Shown: piece after piece, positions 34,058 through 44,088 of the stretch | Position numbering within the stretch: the stretch's first letter is position 1 | Layout: each line of letters opens with the position of its first letter | Translations under genes and position numbers: made by a program | Notes under the pieces: generated by a model | What the model was told of the DNA's origin: nothing | What the model saw: the letters and a program-made list of their open reading frames with translations, nothing else | Database searches by the model: none | Source: Rhizobium johnstonii 3841 | GTDB taxonomy: Bacteria; Pseudomonadota; Alphaproteobacteria; Rhizobiales; Rhizobiaceae | Length of the DNA: 64,000 nt | Assembly: GCF_000009265.1 (NCBI RefSeq) | Contig: NC_008379.1 | Coordinates: 288,783 to 352,782 of the forward strand | Reading direction: 5' to 3'

Positions 34058-35155
34058 TCAGACGGTGGCCGCAGCACGCCATTCCCCTGCCGGAAGCCAG
34101 GAGCGATAGAGCGGATGATCGGCGGCGATCGGCATCGGCGTCGGCTGGCCGGTGCGCTGCGAGAAATAGGCGGCCGTTACCAGTTCCAGCGAATTGCGGG
34201 CATCCTGCAATGTCACCGGTGGGTCGGTGTCCTCGACGATCGCCTTGTGGAAGAGCTCGAACTGACGGGTGTAGCCATCCTCGCCAGGCACATAGGCGGC
34301 GAGCACTTCGTCGATCCGCGCCTGATGTTCCTCTGTCCCGGCGACGAACGTCCACGGATCACGGCCCATCGTATAGGGTTCGATGATGCTTTCGGCGACG
34401 AGGTCGTTGAAGCAGAAGCGCAGCCGCGAGATCTCCTTGCGCGAACCCAGCGTCATCGACAACGTCGCCAGCGAGCCGTTCTGCATCTTCACCGAAAGGG
34501 CTGCCGTATCCTCGACCTCAATCGGATTGACCAGCGTGGCGCCATAGGAAAACACCTCGGCGCAGGGACCGTGCACATAATTCAACATGTCATGGGCGTG
34601 GATGGCGTGGCCGAGAAGGCCGCCGCCGAGTTCGCTCGCCCATTTGCCGCGCCACGGCACGGCATAATAATCCGGGCCGCGCCACCAGTGGGTTTCGATC
34701 GTCGTCAGGAACGGCTTGCCAGCCAGGCCGCGCTCGATCAGCAGTTTCAGTTTCTGCAGGCCGGAGCCGTAGCGGTACTGGAAGATCGGCATGAGCTTTC
34801 TGCCGGGGTAACGGGCAAGAATGCGGCCCATCTCGTCGACCTCGGCAATCGAGCCGAACAGCGGCTTCTCGCAGATCACGTGCTTGCCGGATTCGATGCC
34901 CTTGCGGCAGAGTTCGAAATGCGAGCTCGGCGGCGTCGAAATGTCGATGATGTCGAGATCGTCACGGGCAAACAGCGCATCCGCATCCTGCGTGTATTCG
35001 CCAATGCCGTACTCCTCGCACAGCGCCTTGCCGCGCTCCTCGTCGAGCGAGCAGAGCACGGGGGCCTCGAAAAGCTCCTTGTTCCAGCCGAAGCCGGCCA
35101 GATGCCGCGCAGCGATGCCTGCGCCGATGACGCCGACGCGCAATTTCCTGGTCAT
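34058..35155 (-). CDS. Gfo/Idh/MocA-family oxidoreductase
   Basis: 365 residues from ATG 35155 (GAGGAT just upstream). Rossmann motif GVIGAGIAARHLAGF near the N-terminus, EKPLFGSIAEVDEM with the catalytic-region Lys, and HAHDMLNYVHGP in the second domain. NAD(P)-dependent sugar or inositol dehydrogenase superfamily. It lies between a second family member and the VOC gene, with spacings of 10 and 18 bp, so a three-gene operon is likely. Confidence 0.9.
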   Translation of the reverse strand: MTRKLRVGVIGAGIAARHLAGFGWNKELFEAPVLCSLDEERGKALCEEYGIGEYTQDADALFARDDLDIIDISTPPSSHFELCRKGIESGKHVICEKPLFGSIAEVDEMGRILARYPGRKLMPIFQYRYGSGLQKLKLLIERGLAGKPFLTTIETHWWRGPDYYAVPWRGKWASELGGGLLGHAIHAHDMLNYVHGPCAEVFSYGATLVNPIEVEDTAALSVKMQNGSLATLSMTLGSRKEISRLRFCFNDLVAESIIEPYTMGRDPWTFVAGTEEHQARIDEVLAAYVPGEDGYTRQFELFHKAIVEDTDPPVTLQDARNSLELVTAAYFSQRTGQPTPMPIAADHPLYRSWLPAGEWRAAATV

Positions 35156-35165
35156 GATATCCTCC

Positions 35166-36176
35166 TCAGCGAGCGCCGATGCGCGTGGCTTTCGTCTGGG
35201 CTTCCAGCGAAAGACGGCAGACTTCAAAAACGTGATCCTGGGTCATCGCCGTCTGCGTACGGTTGCCGACGTCGGCGGTGAAAGCGTCGAAATAATCAAG
35301 CTTTTCGCCGCTGCAATCGATATGGGTCATTTCCTTGCCGTTGACCAGGAAGAGATGATCCTTGCCCGGCCGGCCGGCAATATCGATATATTTACGCAGT
35401 TCGATGTAGCCTTCGGTGCCGAGAATGGTGAGGCGCCCGTCGCCCCAGGTCGGCAGTGCCTCCGGCGTGAACCAGTCGACACGGACATAGCCCGCCGCCT
35501 TGTCGGAGCGCAGAAGCACCTCGCCGAAATCCTCGAAGGCGGGCTTGTCGGGCATGCCGAAATTGCCGATCGAGCTGGCGATGACCTCGCCTGTGGTCGA
35601 GCCGGTATAGAACAGGAACTGGTCGACCTGGTGTGAAGCGATATCGACGATGATGCCACCGAAGGCTTCGGGATCGAAGAACCAGTCCGGCCGGGTTGGC
35701 AGTTGCAGCCGATGCGGACCGACGCCGAGCGTCTGGATCACTTTACCGATCGCGCCTTCGGCGACAAGCTTTCCGGCCTTGACGGCGGAGCGCACGCAAT
35801 GGCGTTCGGAAAAGCAGATCGAAAAGATCTTGCCGGTTTCAGCGACGGTCTTCTTGACGTCCTCGAGCTGGGCGAAGGTCGTCACCCCAGGTTTGTCGGT
35901 CATCACGTCCTTGCCAGCCTTCATCGCACGGATGGCGAGACCGGCGCGATCGCGCGGGATCGCCGAGATGCAGATGACATCGATCGACGGATCGTCGAAC
36001 AGCTTTTCCCGGTCGATCTGCGGCGCGTCAGGATAGGTCTTCTCAAAGGCCTCGCGCAATGCCGGCACCGAGGTCTGCGGGCAATAGCCGACGAATTCGC
36101 CGCCTGAAGCAAGCAATCCCTTCACGTGATCGAACGTGTGCCCATGGTCGATTCCGACGACGGCAAATCTCAACAT
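35166..36176 (-). CDS. Gfo/Idh/MocA-family oxidoreductase
   Basis: 336 residues. The N-terminus LRFAVVGIDHGHTFDHVKGL has a degenerate glycine motif (G-I-D-H-G-H), different from the usual GxGxxA/G. TDKPGVTTFAQLEDVKKT carries the conserved K-P step, and the later HQVDQFLFYTGSTTGEV belongs to the second domain. First gene of the operon with the oxidoreductase at 34058 and the VOC protein. The altered cofactor loop may mean different NAD(P) use. Confidence 0.87.
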   Translation of the reverse strand: MLRFAVVGIDHGHTFDHVKGLLASGGEFVGYCPQTSVPALREAFEKTYPDAPQIDREKLFDDPSIDVICISAIPRDRAGLAIRAMKAGKDVMTDKPGVTTFAQLEDVKKTVAETGKIFSICFSERHCVRSAVKAGKLVAEGAIGKVIQTLGVGPHRLQLPTRPDWFFDPEAFGGIIVDIASHQVDQFLFYTGSTTGEVIASSIGNFGMPDKPAFEDFGEVLLRSDKAAGYVRVDWFTPEALPTWGDGRLTILGTEGYIELRKYIDIAGRPGKDHLFLVNGKEMTHIDCSGEKLDYFDAFTADVGNRTQTAMTQDHVFEVCRLSLEAQTKATRIGAR

Positions 36177-36325
36177 CGCTGCAATATCCTCCTGGGATTT
36201 TCGTGTGGCCGGTTAATGCCAGCCTCCTCCATGTTGGGCAAAACAGATAACGAAAGCCCGCTCCTGTCAAGGCGAGATGAAGGGAAAAATCGTCACGGCC
36301 TGTATTTAAATATCTGAAATATAAC

Positions 36326-36348
36326 AACTATTTTGTATCTAAATAGTT
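36326..36348. promoter_or_regulatory. Inverted repeat in the divergent promoter region
   Basis: AACTATTT-N7-AAATAGTT lies within an AT-rich tract (about 36300-36360) between the oxidoreductase operon (start 36176) and the FAH-family gene (start 36545). The 368-bp gap holds no gene. Perfect 8-bp arms and position suit a shared operator; the regulator is not in the neighbourhood. Confidence 0.5.
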
Positions 36349-36544
36349 ATTTTGTGAGCTTTTGCGATTGGATTCCCGAGAAAGGCCGCCGCTTGAGCCG
36401 ATCAGGCAAAGGTCTTTTTCCCCGACGCATCTTGCCCCGTCTCCGTGAATGTGATCGATTTCGGCTGCCGCCGGGCTGGAGGGCGGCAACACCCCGCAAT
36501 GTTTTTGAAGAGCGCTCCCCGCTCGCCTGTGACGGAAGATCACC

Positions 36545-37705
36545 ATGTCTCAACCTCTGCTCGATGTCGCCGCTTCGGATGGTCTTTTTGTGGGTCGCAT
36601 CTGGAATCCCGAAGTGCACGGACCGAGCATTGTGATGTTACGCGAGGGTATGCTGGTCGACATCACGTCGCGCGAGGCGCCGACGCTGAGCGCCCTGCTC
36701 GAGCGGCAGGATGCCGCCGCCTTCGTCCGTGCCGCAAGCGGCAAGGCGATCGGCTCGCTGGCGGACATCGCCGCTAACAGTACCGGAGCTCCGGATCAAA
36801 CGCGCCCTTATCTCCTTGCGCCCGTCGACCTGCAGGCAGTCAAGGCCTGCGGCGTCACCTTTGCACAGTCGATGATCGAGCGCGTCATCGAGGAGAAGGC
36901 CGCCGGCAGTCCGGAACGCGCCGCCTCGATCCGCGAGCGTGTCAGCACGCTGATCGGCGGCAGCCTCACCAATCTGAAGGCCGGTTCGCCGGAGGCCGCC
37001 AAGGTCAAGCAGGCATTGATCGACGAGGGCATGTGGTCGCAATATCTCGAGGTCGGCATCGGGCCGGACGCCGAAGTCTTCACCAAGGCGCCGGTGCTCT
37101 CCTCCGTCGGCTGGGGTGCCGATGTCGGCCTGCATCCGATCTCGACCTGGAACAATCCCGAGCCGGAAGTCGTGCTCGCGGTCAACAGCCGCGGCGAAAT
37201 CAAGGGTGCGACGCTCGGCAACGACGTCAATCTGCGCGACGTCGAGGGCCGCTCGGCGCTGCTGCTCGGCAAGGCCAAGGACAACAACGCATCCTGCTCG
37301 ATCGGTCCTTTCATCCGCCTGTTCGATGCCGGTTACAGCCTGGATGACGTCCGCAAGGCCGAACTTAACCTGAAAGTCACCGGCCAGGACGGCTTCGTGC
37401 TGCACGGCAAGAGTTCGATGTCACAGATCAGCCGCGACCCGACCGATCTCGTCAAGCAGACGGTCGGCTCCCATCACCAATATCCTGATGGTTTCATGCT
37501 TTTCCTCGGCACGTTGTTTGCGCCGACGCAGGACCGCGACGCGCCGAAACAGGGTTTTACCCACAAGATCGGCGATGTCGTCGAGATTTCCTCGGCAGGC
37601 CTCGGTGCGCTCGTCAACACCGTGCGCCTTTCCACCGAATGCCCGCCCTGGACCTTCGGTATTTCGGCGCTGATGAGCAATCTGGCAAAGCGCGGACTGC
37701 TCTAA
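36545..37705 (+). CDS. Fumarylacetoacetate hydrolase-family protein
   Basis: 386 residues. An N-terminal domain of about 90 residues precedes the FAH fold. Visible elements: VKACGVTFAQSMIERVIEEK, NPEPEVVLAVNSRGEIKGAT (metal-binding Glu pair), GNDVNLRDVEGRSALLLGKA and a Cys-Ser-Ile-Gly stretch. The family hydrolyses or dehydrates 2-keto-3-deoxy acids. Divergence from two Gfo/Idh/MocA genes suggests a sugar-acid route, perhaps L-arabonate/L-fuconate-like. Ends 1 bp from the convergent mutase gene. Confidence 0.87.
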   Translation: MSQPLLDVAASDGLFVGRIWNPEVHGPSIVMLREGMLVDITSREAPTLSALLERQDAAAFVRAASGKAIGSLADIAANSTGAPDQTRPYLLAPVDLQAVKACGVTFAQSMIERVIEEKAAGSPERAASIRERVSTLIGGSLTNLKAGSPEAAKVKQALIDEGMWSQYLEVGIGPDAEVFTKAPVLSSVGWGADVGLHPISTWNNPEPEVVLAVNSRGEIKGATLGNDVNLRDVEGRSALLLGKAKDNNASCSIGPFIRLFDAGYSLDDVRKAELNLKVTGQDGFVLHGKSSMSQISRDPTDLVKQTVGSHHQYPDGFMLFLGTLFAPTQDRDAPKQGFTHKIGDVVEISSAGLGALVNTVRLSTECPPWTFGISALMSNLAKRGLL

Positions 37706-37706
37706 A

Positions 37707-39845
37707 CTACTGGTTTCGCCGCCTGCCCTGCAACAGATCGAGGACGGAGTTTGCCGCCTCGAGAACGTTTGTCCCCGGGCCAAACACGGCCGCAACGCCG
37801 TGTTCGTGCAGGAATTCATAGTCCTGACGCGGGATGACGCCGCCGCAGACGACGATGATATCACCACCGCCCTGTTCCCTCAGCCTGTCGATCAACTGCG
37901 GCAGCAGCGTCCTGTGACCGGCCGCCAGTGACGAGACGCCGACGACGTTGACCTTTTCGCTGAGCGCGACGCCGGCGGCTTCCTCCGGTGTCTGGAAGAG
38001 GGGACCAGCGAGTACATCGAAGCCGATATCGCCGAAAGCCGAGGCGATCACCTTGGCGCCTCGGTCGTGACCGTCCTGACCGAGCTTGGCGACCATGATC
38101 TTCGGCCGGTGACCCATGGCTTCCGTCACCTCCGTCATGCGAGTCTTGAGCACGGCGAGTTCCGGCTCGTTTTCATACGCCTCGCCATAGACGCCCTTGA
38201 TGACTTCAGGGGTCGCGGCATGATCGCCGAAGGCAGCGCGCATGGCATCCGATATTTCGCCGACCGTGGCCCGGGCGCGCGCCGCCTCGATCGCTGCCTC
38301 CAGCAGATTGCCCTTGCCGCTCTGTGCGATCTCTGCCAGGGCCGCCAGCGCCTCGCCCACGGCTCCGCCATCGCGCCGCCGCTTGGTTTCCTCGATACGT
38401 CTGATCTGCGCTTTGCGCACCGCGCTATTGTCGATCTCCAGAATGTCGATCGGCTGTTCGTTGTCGAGCCTGTAGCGGTTGACGCCGACGATGACCTCCT
38501 CGCCCTTGTCGACGGCTGCCTGGCGCCGCGCGGCCGCTTCCTCGATCAGCCGCTTCGGCAGGCCGTCATTGACGGCCTTCGTCATGCCGCCGAGCGCTTC
38601 CACCTCCTCGATCAGCGCCCAGGCCTTATCGGCGAGCTCCTTCGTCAGGCTCTCGACGTAATAGGAGCCCGCCAGCGGATCGACCACCTTGGTGACGCCT
38701 GTCTCGTGCTGCAGGATGAGCTGCGTGTTGCGGGCAATGCGAGCGGAAAATTCCGTCGGCAGCGCGATCGCCTCGTCGAAGGAGTTGGTATGCAGCGACT
38801 GCGTGCCGCCGAGCACGGCCGACATCGCCTCGAAAGCGGTGCGGATGATGTTGTTATAAGGATCCTGTTCCTGCAACGAGACGCCGGAGGTCTGGCAATG
38901 GGTGCGCAGCATCAGCGAGGACGCCTTCTTCGGCTCAAACTCCTCCATGATGCGGGTCCATAGCAGCCGGGCGGCGCGAAGCTTTGCCGCCTCCATGAAG
39001 AAATTCATGCCGATCGCGAAGAAAAAGGAGAGCCTGCCGGCGAAATCATCGACATTGAGGCCCTTGGCAATCGCCGCCCTGACATATTCGCGACCGTCGG
39101 CCAGGGTGAAGGCAAGTTCCTGCACCAGCGTCGCGCCGGCCTCCTGCATGTGATAGCCGGAGATCGAGATCGAATTGAATTTTGGCATCTCCTTGGCCGT
39201 ATATTCGATGATGTCGGCAACGATCCGCATCGAGGGTTCGGGCGGATAGATATAGGTGTTGCGGACCATGAACTCCTTGAGGATGTCGTTTTGGATGGTC
39301 CCCGAAAGGTCGGCTCGTGGAACGCCTTGCTCCTCGCCGGCCACGATGAAGGAGGCGAGGATCGGGATGACGGCGCCGTTCATTGTCATCGATACCGACA
39401 TTTCGCCGAGTGGAATGCCGTCGAACAGGATCTTCATGTCCTCGACGCTGTCGATTGCCACACCCGCCTTGCCGACATCGCCCTCGACGCGCGGATGATC
39501 GCTGTCATAACCGCGGTGGGTGGCAAGATCGAAGGCGACCGACAAGCCCTTCTGGCCGGCGGCGAGATTGCGGCGATAAAAGGCGTTCGATTCCTCTGCC
39601 GTCGAGAAGCCGGCATATTGGCGGATCGTCCAAGGCCGGCCGGCATACATCGTCGCGCGCGGGCCGCGGGTGAAAGGCGAAAAGCCGGGAAGCGAACCAA
39701 GGTGCCCGGCGCCGTCGAGATCCTCGGCGGTATAGAGCGGCTTGACGGCAATGCCTTCCGGCGTCTGCCAGGTCAGCGTTTCGGGCGAGGTGCGCAGTTC
39801 CTTTTGCGCAAGCTCCGCCCAATCCGACAGCGTCTTCTTCGTCAT
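37707..39845 (-). CDS. scpA: Methylmalonyl-CoA mutase, adenosylcobalamin dependent
   Basis: 712 residues, the single-chain length (E. coli ScpA 714). N-terminal TIM-barrel substrate domain: [20 protein letters not shown], then [21 protein letters not shown]-terminal B12-binding domain from about residue 575 with the base-off motif GQDGHDRG and [16 protein letters not shown]. It interconverts methylmalonyl- and succinyl-CoA in propionyl-CoA use. No riboswitch or partner gene is seen in the 198 bp upstream, only a palindromic repeat. Confidence 0.96.
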   Translation of the reverse strand: MTKKTLSDWAELAQKELRTSPETLTWQTPEGIAVKPLYTAEDLDGAGHLGSLPGFSPFTRGPRATMYAGRPWTIRQYAGFSTAEESNAFYRRNLAAGQKGLSVAFDLATHRGYDSDHPRVEGDVGKAGVAIDSVEDMKILFDGIPLGEMSVSMTMNGAVIPILASFIVAGEEQGVPRADLSGTIQNDILKEFMVRNTYIYPPEPSMRIVADIIEYTAKEMPKFNSISISGYHMQEAGATLVQELAFTLADGREYVRAAIAKGLNVDDFAGRLSFFFAIGMNFFMEAAKLRAARLLWTRIMEEFEPKKASSLMLRTHCQTSGVSLQEQDPYNNIIRTAFEAMSAVLGGTQSLHTNSFDEAIALPTEFSARIARNTQLILQHETGVTKVVDPLAGSYYVESLTKELADKAWALIEEVEALGGMTKAVNDGLPKRLIEEAAARRQAAVDKGEEVIVGVNRYRLDNEQPIDILEIDNSAVRKAQIRRIEETKRRRDGGAVGEALAALAEIAQSGKGNLLEAAIEAARARATVGEISDAMRAAFGDHAATPEVIKGVYGEAYENEPELAVLKTRMTEVTEAMGHRPKIMVAKLGQDGHDRGAKVIASAFGDIGFDVLAGPLFQTPEEAAGVALSEKVNVVGVSSLAAGHRTLLPQLIDRLREQGGGDIIVVCGGVIPRQDYEFLHEHGVAAVFGPGTNVLEAANSVLDLLQGRRRNQ

Positions 39846-39972
39846 GCGTTTCCTCCGGCTTTCTTCATCCCCACCCTACCATTTCACAGGCTCCTCGTGC
39901 GATAGAGCCCGAAGAGGATGATTTTAGGCCGGGCCGGCTAAAATCTGAATCCTGTTCTACATTATATAGTTA

Positions 39973-40019
39973 GAGCATGATGTCGTCCGAAAAGCCTCAC
40001 ACTTTTCGGTATCATGCTC
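39973..40019. repeat. Rhizobial intergenic palindrome
   Basis: GAGCATGAT / ATCATGCTC enclose a second pairing CCGAAAAG / CTTTTCGG, forming a long interrupted hairpin. It matches, from memory, a repeat very common in Rhizobium intergenic spaces. It lies between the divergent mutase and flavin monooxygenase genes. Confidence 0.7.
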
Positions 40020-40076
40020 CAGGATAATTAATGCGGCAAATCCTTGATTTCTATTGCCGACTTTGGGACCCGCCTC

Positions 40077-41435
40077 ATGAAGACAATGCAGATCTATGCC
40101 TTCGACATGAACTGCGTCGGGCACATCAACCACGGCCTGTGGACGCATCCGCGCGACCGCTCAGCGCATTATACCGATCTCGACTACTGGACCGAGTTTG
40201 CCAAGACCGCGGAACGCGGCAAGCTTGACGGCATCTTCCTGGCGGACATCGTCGGTGTCTACGATGTCTACAGGGGTAGCCCGTCGCCGGTGATCGAGAC
40301 GGGCGCGCAGATCCCGGTCAATGATCCGATGATCCCGATTTCGGCGATGGCCTATGTCACGAACCATCTGGGTTTCGGCGTGACCGTCAACACCACCTAT
40401 GAGCCACCCTTCCTGCTGGCGCGGCGCATGTCGACGCTCGACCATCTGACCAAGGGACGGATCGGCTGGAACATCGTCACCGGTTATCTCGACAGTGCGG
40501 CCCGCAGCATGGGTTTCGACAAGCTGCCGGAACATGATGCGCGTTACGACGCAGCCGAAGAATATCTCGAAATTCTCTACAAGCTCTGGGAAGGCAGCTG
40601 GGACGACGATGCGGTACTGCGCGACAAGAAAAGGGGCACCTATGCCGATCCCTCCAAAGTCCGCACTGTCCGTCACGACGGCGAATATTATAGGATGGAG
40701 GGCATCCATCTTTCCGAGCCCTCGCCGCAGCGCACGCCCCTGCTCTTTCAGGCGGGCGCCTCTGCTCGCGGGCAGGACTTTGCCGCCCGCCACGCTGAAT
40801 GCGTCTTCATTGCCGGACCGAATCCCAAGGCGGCCAAGCCGACCGTCGATTCGCTGCGGGCGAAGGCGAAGGAGTTCGGCCGCGGCGCCGACGCATTGAA
40901 GATCCTGAGCCTGATCACCGTTGTCGTCGGGCGGACGGAGAAGGAAGCCCAGGACAAGCTGGAGGACTATCGCCGCCATGCGAGCGTTGAGGCCTCGCTT
41001 GCGCATTACTCCGCTTCGACAGGCATCGACTTTTCGAAATATGGATTGGACGACGTCATCGACCAGAGCTCGACCAACGCCAATCAATCCGCACTTGCGG
41101 CCATCACGAAACAGGCGCCGAAGCCGGTGACGCTGCGTGACATCATCGACCAGATGGTGCTCGGCAGCCGGATGAAGCCGATGGTGGGTTCGCCGGAGCA
41201 GATCGCCGATCATCTCACGGCATGGATCGAGGAGGGTGGCATCGACGGCTTCAATCTGGCGCGGACAGTGGCGCCGGAAAGCCTGCGCGATTTTGTCGAC
41301 CTGGTCGTGCCGGTGCTGCAGGAGCGCGGCGTCTTCAAGACGGACTATGCTGCAGGACCCTTGCGGCAGAAGCTTTTCGGCGGTGGGAACGGCAGGTTGC
41401 CCTCCGCTCATCCCGCTGCCCAGTTCCGGCGCTGA
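40077..41435 (+). CDS. LLM-class flavin-dependent monooxygenase (NtaA/SnaA/DszA family)
   Basis: 452 residues from ATG 40077; an upstream in-frame TTG lacks a ribosome site and would enter the spacer. Family marks: MNCVGHINHGLWTHPRDRS, GRIGWNIVTGYLDSAARSMG, and LFQAGASARGQDFAARHAEC. These FMNH2-dependent enzymes oxidise sulfur- or nitrogen-containing organics and need a separate flavin reductase; one is encoded at 44333-44893. The metNIQ transporter lies between them, pointing to an organosulfur substrate. Convergent with metI with 1 bp between stops. Confidence 0.92.
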   Translation: MKTMQIYAFDMNCVGHINHGLWTHPRDRSAHYTDLDYWTEFAKTAERGKLDGIFLADIVGVYDVYRGSPSPVIETGAQIPVNDPMIPISAMAYVTNHLGFGVTVNTTYEPPFLLARRMSTLDHLTKGRIGWNIVTGYLDSAARSMGFDKLPEHDARYDAAEEYLEILYKLWEGSWDDDAVLRDKKRGTYADPSKVRTVRHDGEYYRMEGIHLSEPSPQRTPLLFQAGASARGQDFAARHAECVFIAGPNPKAAKPTVDSLRAKAKEFGRGADALKILSLITVVVGRTEKEAQDKLEDYRRHASVEASLAHYSASTGIDFSKYGLDDVIDQSSTNANQSALAAITKQAPKPVTLRDIIDQMVLGSRMKPMVGSPEQIADHLTAWIEEGGIDGFNLARTVAPESLRDFVDLVVPVLQERGVFKTDYAAGPLRQKLFGGGNGRLPSAHPAAQFRR

Positions 41436-41436
41436 C

Positions 41437-42090
41437 TTATCGGTGGTCCAACCTGGCGACCAGCCGGTCGCCAAGCCACTGGATACCGCAGACGAGCACG
41501 ATGAGGACAGCCACCACCGCGATCATCACACTGGTTTCGAAACGCTGATAGCCATAGCGGATGGCGAGATCGCCGAGGCCGCCGGCGCCGATCGCGCCGG
41601 CCATGGCCGAGGCGCCGATCAGCGTTACCAGCGTGACGGTGAAACCGGCGACGATGCCCGGCAGCGCTTCAGGCACCAGCACCTCGCGGATGATCGTCCA
41701 GCGGTTGCCGCCCATGGCGCGCACGGCGTCGATCAGCCCGCGGTCGACCTCGCGCAGCGATACTTCGGCGATACGGGCGTAGTAGGGCGTTGCAGCGATG
41801 GCGAGCGGCACGATGGCCGCCCAAGTGCCGAGCGCCGTGCCGACGATCAGCCGCGTCAGCGGGATCAGCGCCACCAGCAGGATGATGAAAGGCACTGAGC
41901 GAAAGCCGTTGATGACTGCGCCGAGCACGCGATTGATCCAGAGGTTTTCGGCGATGCCGCCGCGCGCCGTCGCGACCAGAGCAAGGCCGAGCGGCAGGCC
42001 GGCGACGAGCGAGATCACTCCCGAGGCGAGGGTCATCAGGACTGTCTCCCAAAGGGAGCGAATAAGCAGTTCAAGCATGATCGGTGTCAT
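41437..42090 (-). CDS. metI: Methionine ABC transporter permease MetI
   Basis: 217 residues from ATG 42090 (GGAGGT 8 nt upstream, overlapping the metN end). Five helices; docking loop LIDAVRAMGGNRWTIIREVL followed by PEALPGIVAG, and the C-terminal family stretch GASAMAGAIGAGGLGDLAIR. It imports methionine or related sulfur compounds with MetN and MetQ. Confidence 0.93.
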   Translation of the reverse strand: MTPIMLELLIRSLWETVLMTLASGVISLVAGLPLGLALVATARGGIAENLWINRVLGAVINGFRSVPFIILLVALIPLTRLIVGTALGTWAAIVPLAIAATPYYARIAEVSLREVDRGLIDAVRAMGGNRWTIIREVLVPEALPGIVAGFTVTLVTLIGASAMAGAIGAGGLGDLAIRYGYQRFETSVMIAVVAVLIVLVCGIQWLGDRLVARLDHR

Positions 42091-43159
42091 AACCAAGCAC
42101 CTCCACCCGGGCGGACCGGGCCGTCAGGAATTGTTCGACCTTTCCGGCAAGCGCGGGGTCGCGCGCGGGAACGGCGATGAAGAACCGCGCCACCGGCTGG
42201 TTCTGGATATGGTCGATGCCGCCATGGACGAGGCGGAAGGAATGCGGCAATGCTGCCGAGAGTTCGGCAAATAGCGCGCCCTGCGCCTGTGGCCCGGCGA
42301 GATCGACGCTGAGGATCGCTTCGCTGCCCGCCGCAGCCGACAGCCGGCCGGCGATATGCTCAGGAAGCTGCGGGCGGATGCCGCAAAGCAGGCTCCCGGT
42401 GATTTCAGCCTGCGGATTGGCGAAGACCGACCAGACCTGCCCTTCCTCGACGATCCGCCCGGCATCGATGACCGCGACGCGATCGGCAATGCCGCGGACC
42501 ACTTCCATCTCGTGGGTGATGAGAAGAATGGTCAGTCCGAGCTTACGGTTGATGTCCTTCAGCAATGCCAGGATCGACCGGGTCGTCTCCGGATCGAGCG
42601 CCGATGTCGCCTCGTCGGACAACAGCAGTGCCGGGCGTGCCGCCAGCGCCCGGGCGATGCCGACGCGTTGCTTCTGGCCGCCGGAAAGCGATGCGGGATA
42701 AGCCTTCGCCTTGTCTGCAAGGCCGACGAGTTCGAGCAGCTCATGCGCCCGTTTCAGGCGCTCGCTCTTTGCAAGACCCTCGATCTTCAGAGGCAGCGCG
42801 ACGTTTTCTTCGACGGTTTTGGCAGAAAGCAGATTGAAATGCTGAAAGATCATGCCGATACGGCGGCGCAGCGGCTGCAGCTCTTGTTCTGAAAGTCCGG
42901 TGATGTCTCGGCCTTCGATGAGGATCTCGCCGCTATCGGCGCGCTCCAGGCCGTTCAGGCAGCGGATCAGCGTCGATTTGCCGGCGCCACTGCGGCCGAT
43001 GATGCCGAGGATCTCGCCTCTCTTCACCGTCAGCGAAATACCGTCGAGGGCTGCAGTGGTTCCGAACCGTCGCTTCACGTCGGTCAGTCTCACCACCTCT
43101 TCGGAAGCCGCCGCTTGCGACTGTGCCTCGATCGCCGTGGTCGAAACAAGGGAATTCAT
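42071..43159 (-). CDS. metN: Methionine ABC transporter ATP-binding protein MetN
   Basis: 362 residues from ATG 43159 (AAGGAAA upstream); the longer open frame would run into the metQ-metN hairpin and is rejected. Walker A GRSGAGKST, signature LSGGQKQRVGIARAL, Walker B LLLSDEATSALDPET, and a C-terminal NIL domain from about residue 280 that senses methionine. Overlaps metI by 20 bp. Confidence 0.94.
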   Translation of the reverse strand: MNSLVSTTAIEAQSQAAASEEVVRLTDVKRRFGTTAALDGISLTVKRGEILGIIGRSGAGKSTLIRCLNGLERADSGEILIEGRDITGLSEQELQPLRRRIGMIFQHFNLLSAKTVEENVALPLKIEGLAKSERLKRAHELLELVGLADKAKAYPASLSGGQKQRVGIARALAARPALLLSDEATSALDPETTRSILALLKDINRKLGLTILLITHEMEVVRGIADRVAVIDAGRIVEEGQVWSVFANPQAEITGSLLCGIRPQLPEHIAGRLSAAAGSEAILSVDLAGPQAQGALFAELSAALPHSFRLVHGGIDHIQNQPVARFFIAVPARDPALAGKVEQFLTARSARVEVLGYDTDHA

Positions 43160-43182
43160 GTGGTTTTCCTTACAAATAGTGA

Positions 43183-43215
43183 AGGCGGTCCGGGCAGAGA
43201 ACGCCCGGACCGCCT
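43183..43215 (-). terminator. Hairpin between metQ and metN
   Basis: A 13-bp perfect stem, AGGCGGTCCGGGC / GCCCGGACCGCCT, with a 7-nt loop lies between the receptor stop (43249) and the metN start. On the minus strand TTCACTATTTG follows. Likely an attenuator raising receptor expression over the membrane parts. Confidence 0.65.
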
Positions 43216-43248
43216 CTTGGCAGGCCCTAACCCCAGCCCTGCCTCGGA

Positions 43249-44088
43249 TCAATAGGCGCTGAGACCGGTGCCCTTATAGACCTTGTCGAATTCGGCCTTG
43301 ACGGTGTCGTTCTGATAAGAAGACACAAGCGTCTTGACCCACTCGGCATCCTTGTTGTCGTCCTTGACGGCGATGAAGTTGCGGTATGGATTATCAGCGA
43401 TCGGCTCCTGGGCAATGCGTTCGGCCGGCGAAAGACCGCTCTTCAGCGCCCAGTCAGTGTTGACGATACCGGCATCCAGATCGTCGATCGAACGGCCGAC
43501 GATGCCGGCGTCGAGTTCCTTGATCTCGATCTTCTTTGGATTGTCGGTGACGTCGGCGACGGTCGCGAGAATACCGGTACCCTCCTTCAGTTTGATCAGG
43601 CCTTCGCTCTGGAGCACGCGCAGTGCACGGCCTTCGTTCGAGGGATCGTTCGGCACGCCGATGACGGCACCTTCCGGGATCTCGGCGACGGACTTGTATT
43701 TCTTGGTGTAAAGGCCGATTGGCCAGACCCCGGTATAACCGACGCGAACGATGTGATAGCCGTGCTGCTGGATCTGGTTGTCGAGATATGGCTGGTGCTG
43801 GAAGGCGTTGGCATCGATTTCGCCGCGCTCCAGCGCTTCATTCGGCTGGGTGTAGTCGTTGAAAATGACGGTCTCGATCTTGAGACCCTTCTTGCCCGCC
43901 TCGCTTGCGACCACGCGCCAGATATCCTCCTCCTCGCCGGCCATGATGCCGACCTTGATCGACTTGTCCTCGGCAAAGGAAGGCGCGGGTGCGGCAAAGG
44001 AAAAGACTGCGGCCGCGGAAACGGCGACGGCGGCAAGAGCCGCCCGGCGCGAAAGGTGGAAGCCGTGAAGATTTTTGTTCTTGGTCAT
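43249..44088 (-). CDS. metQ: MetQ/NlpA-family methionine-binding protein
   Basis: 279 residues. The N-terminus has a twin-Arg start (LSRRAALAAVAVSAAAVFSF) and cleavage near SFA-ED, with no lipobox cysteine, so it is probably soluble periplasmic and not a lipoprotein. Core motifs: VGIMAGEEEDIWRVV, EIDANAFQHQPYLDNQIQ, ADVTDNPKKIEIKELD. First gene of the metQ-metN-metI operon. I saw no SAM riboswitch in the roughly 190 bp upstream. Confidence 0.93.
   Translation of the reverse strand: MTKNKNLHGFHLSRRAALAAVAVSAAAVFSFAAPAPSFAEDKSIKVGIMAGEEEDIWRVVASEAGKKGLKIETVIFNDYTQPNEALERGEIDANAFQHQPYLDNQIQQHGYHIVRVGYTGVWPIGLYTKKYKSVAEIPEGAVIGVPNDPSNEGRALRVLQSEGLIKLKEGTGILATVADVTDNPKKIEIKELDAGIVGRSIDDLDAGIVNTDWALKSGLSPAERIAQEPIADNPYRNFIAVKDDNKDAEWVKTLVSSYQNDTVKAEFDKVYKGTGLSAY

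Noticed and set aside
40044..40076. Upstream TTG start for the flavin monooxygenase
   Set aside because: No ribosome site precedes it and the added residues do not resemble family N-termini; ATG 40077 begins with the conserved MKTMQIYAFDMNCVGH.
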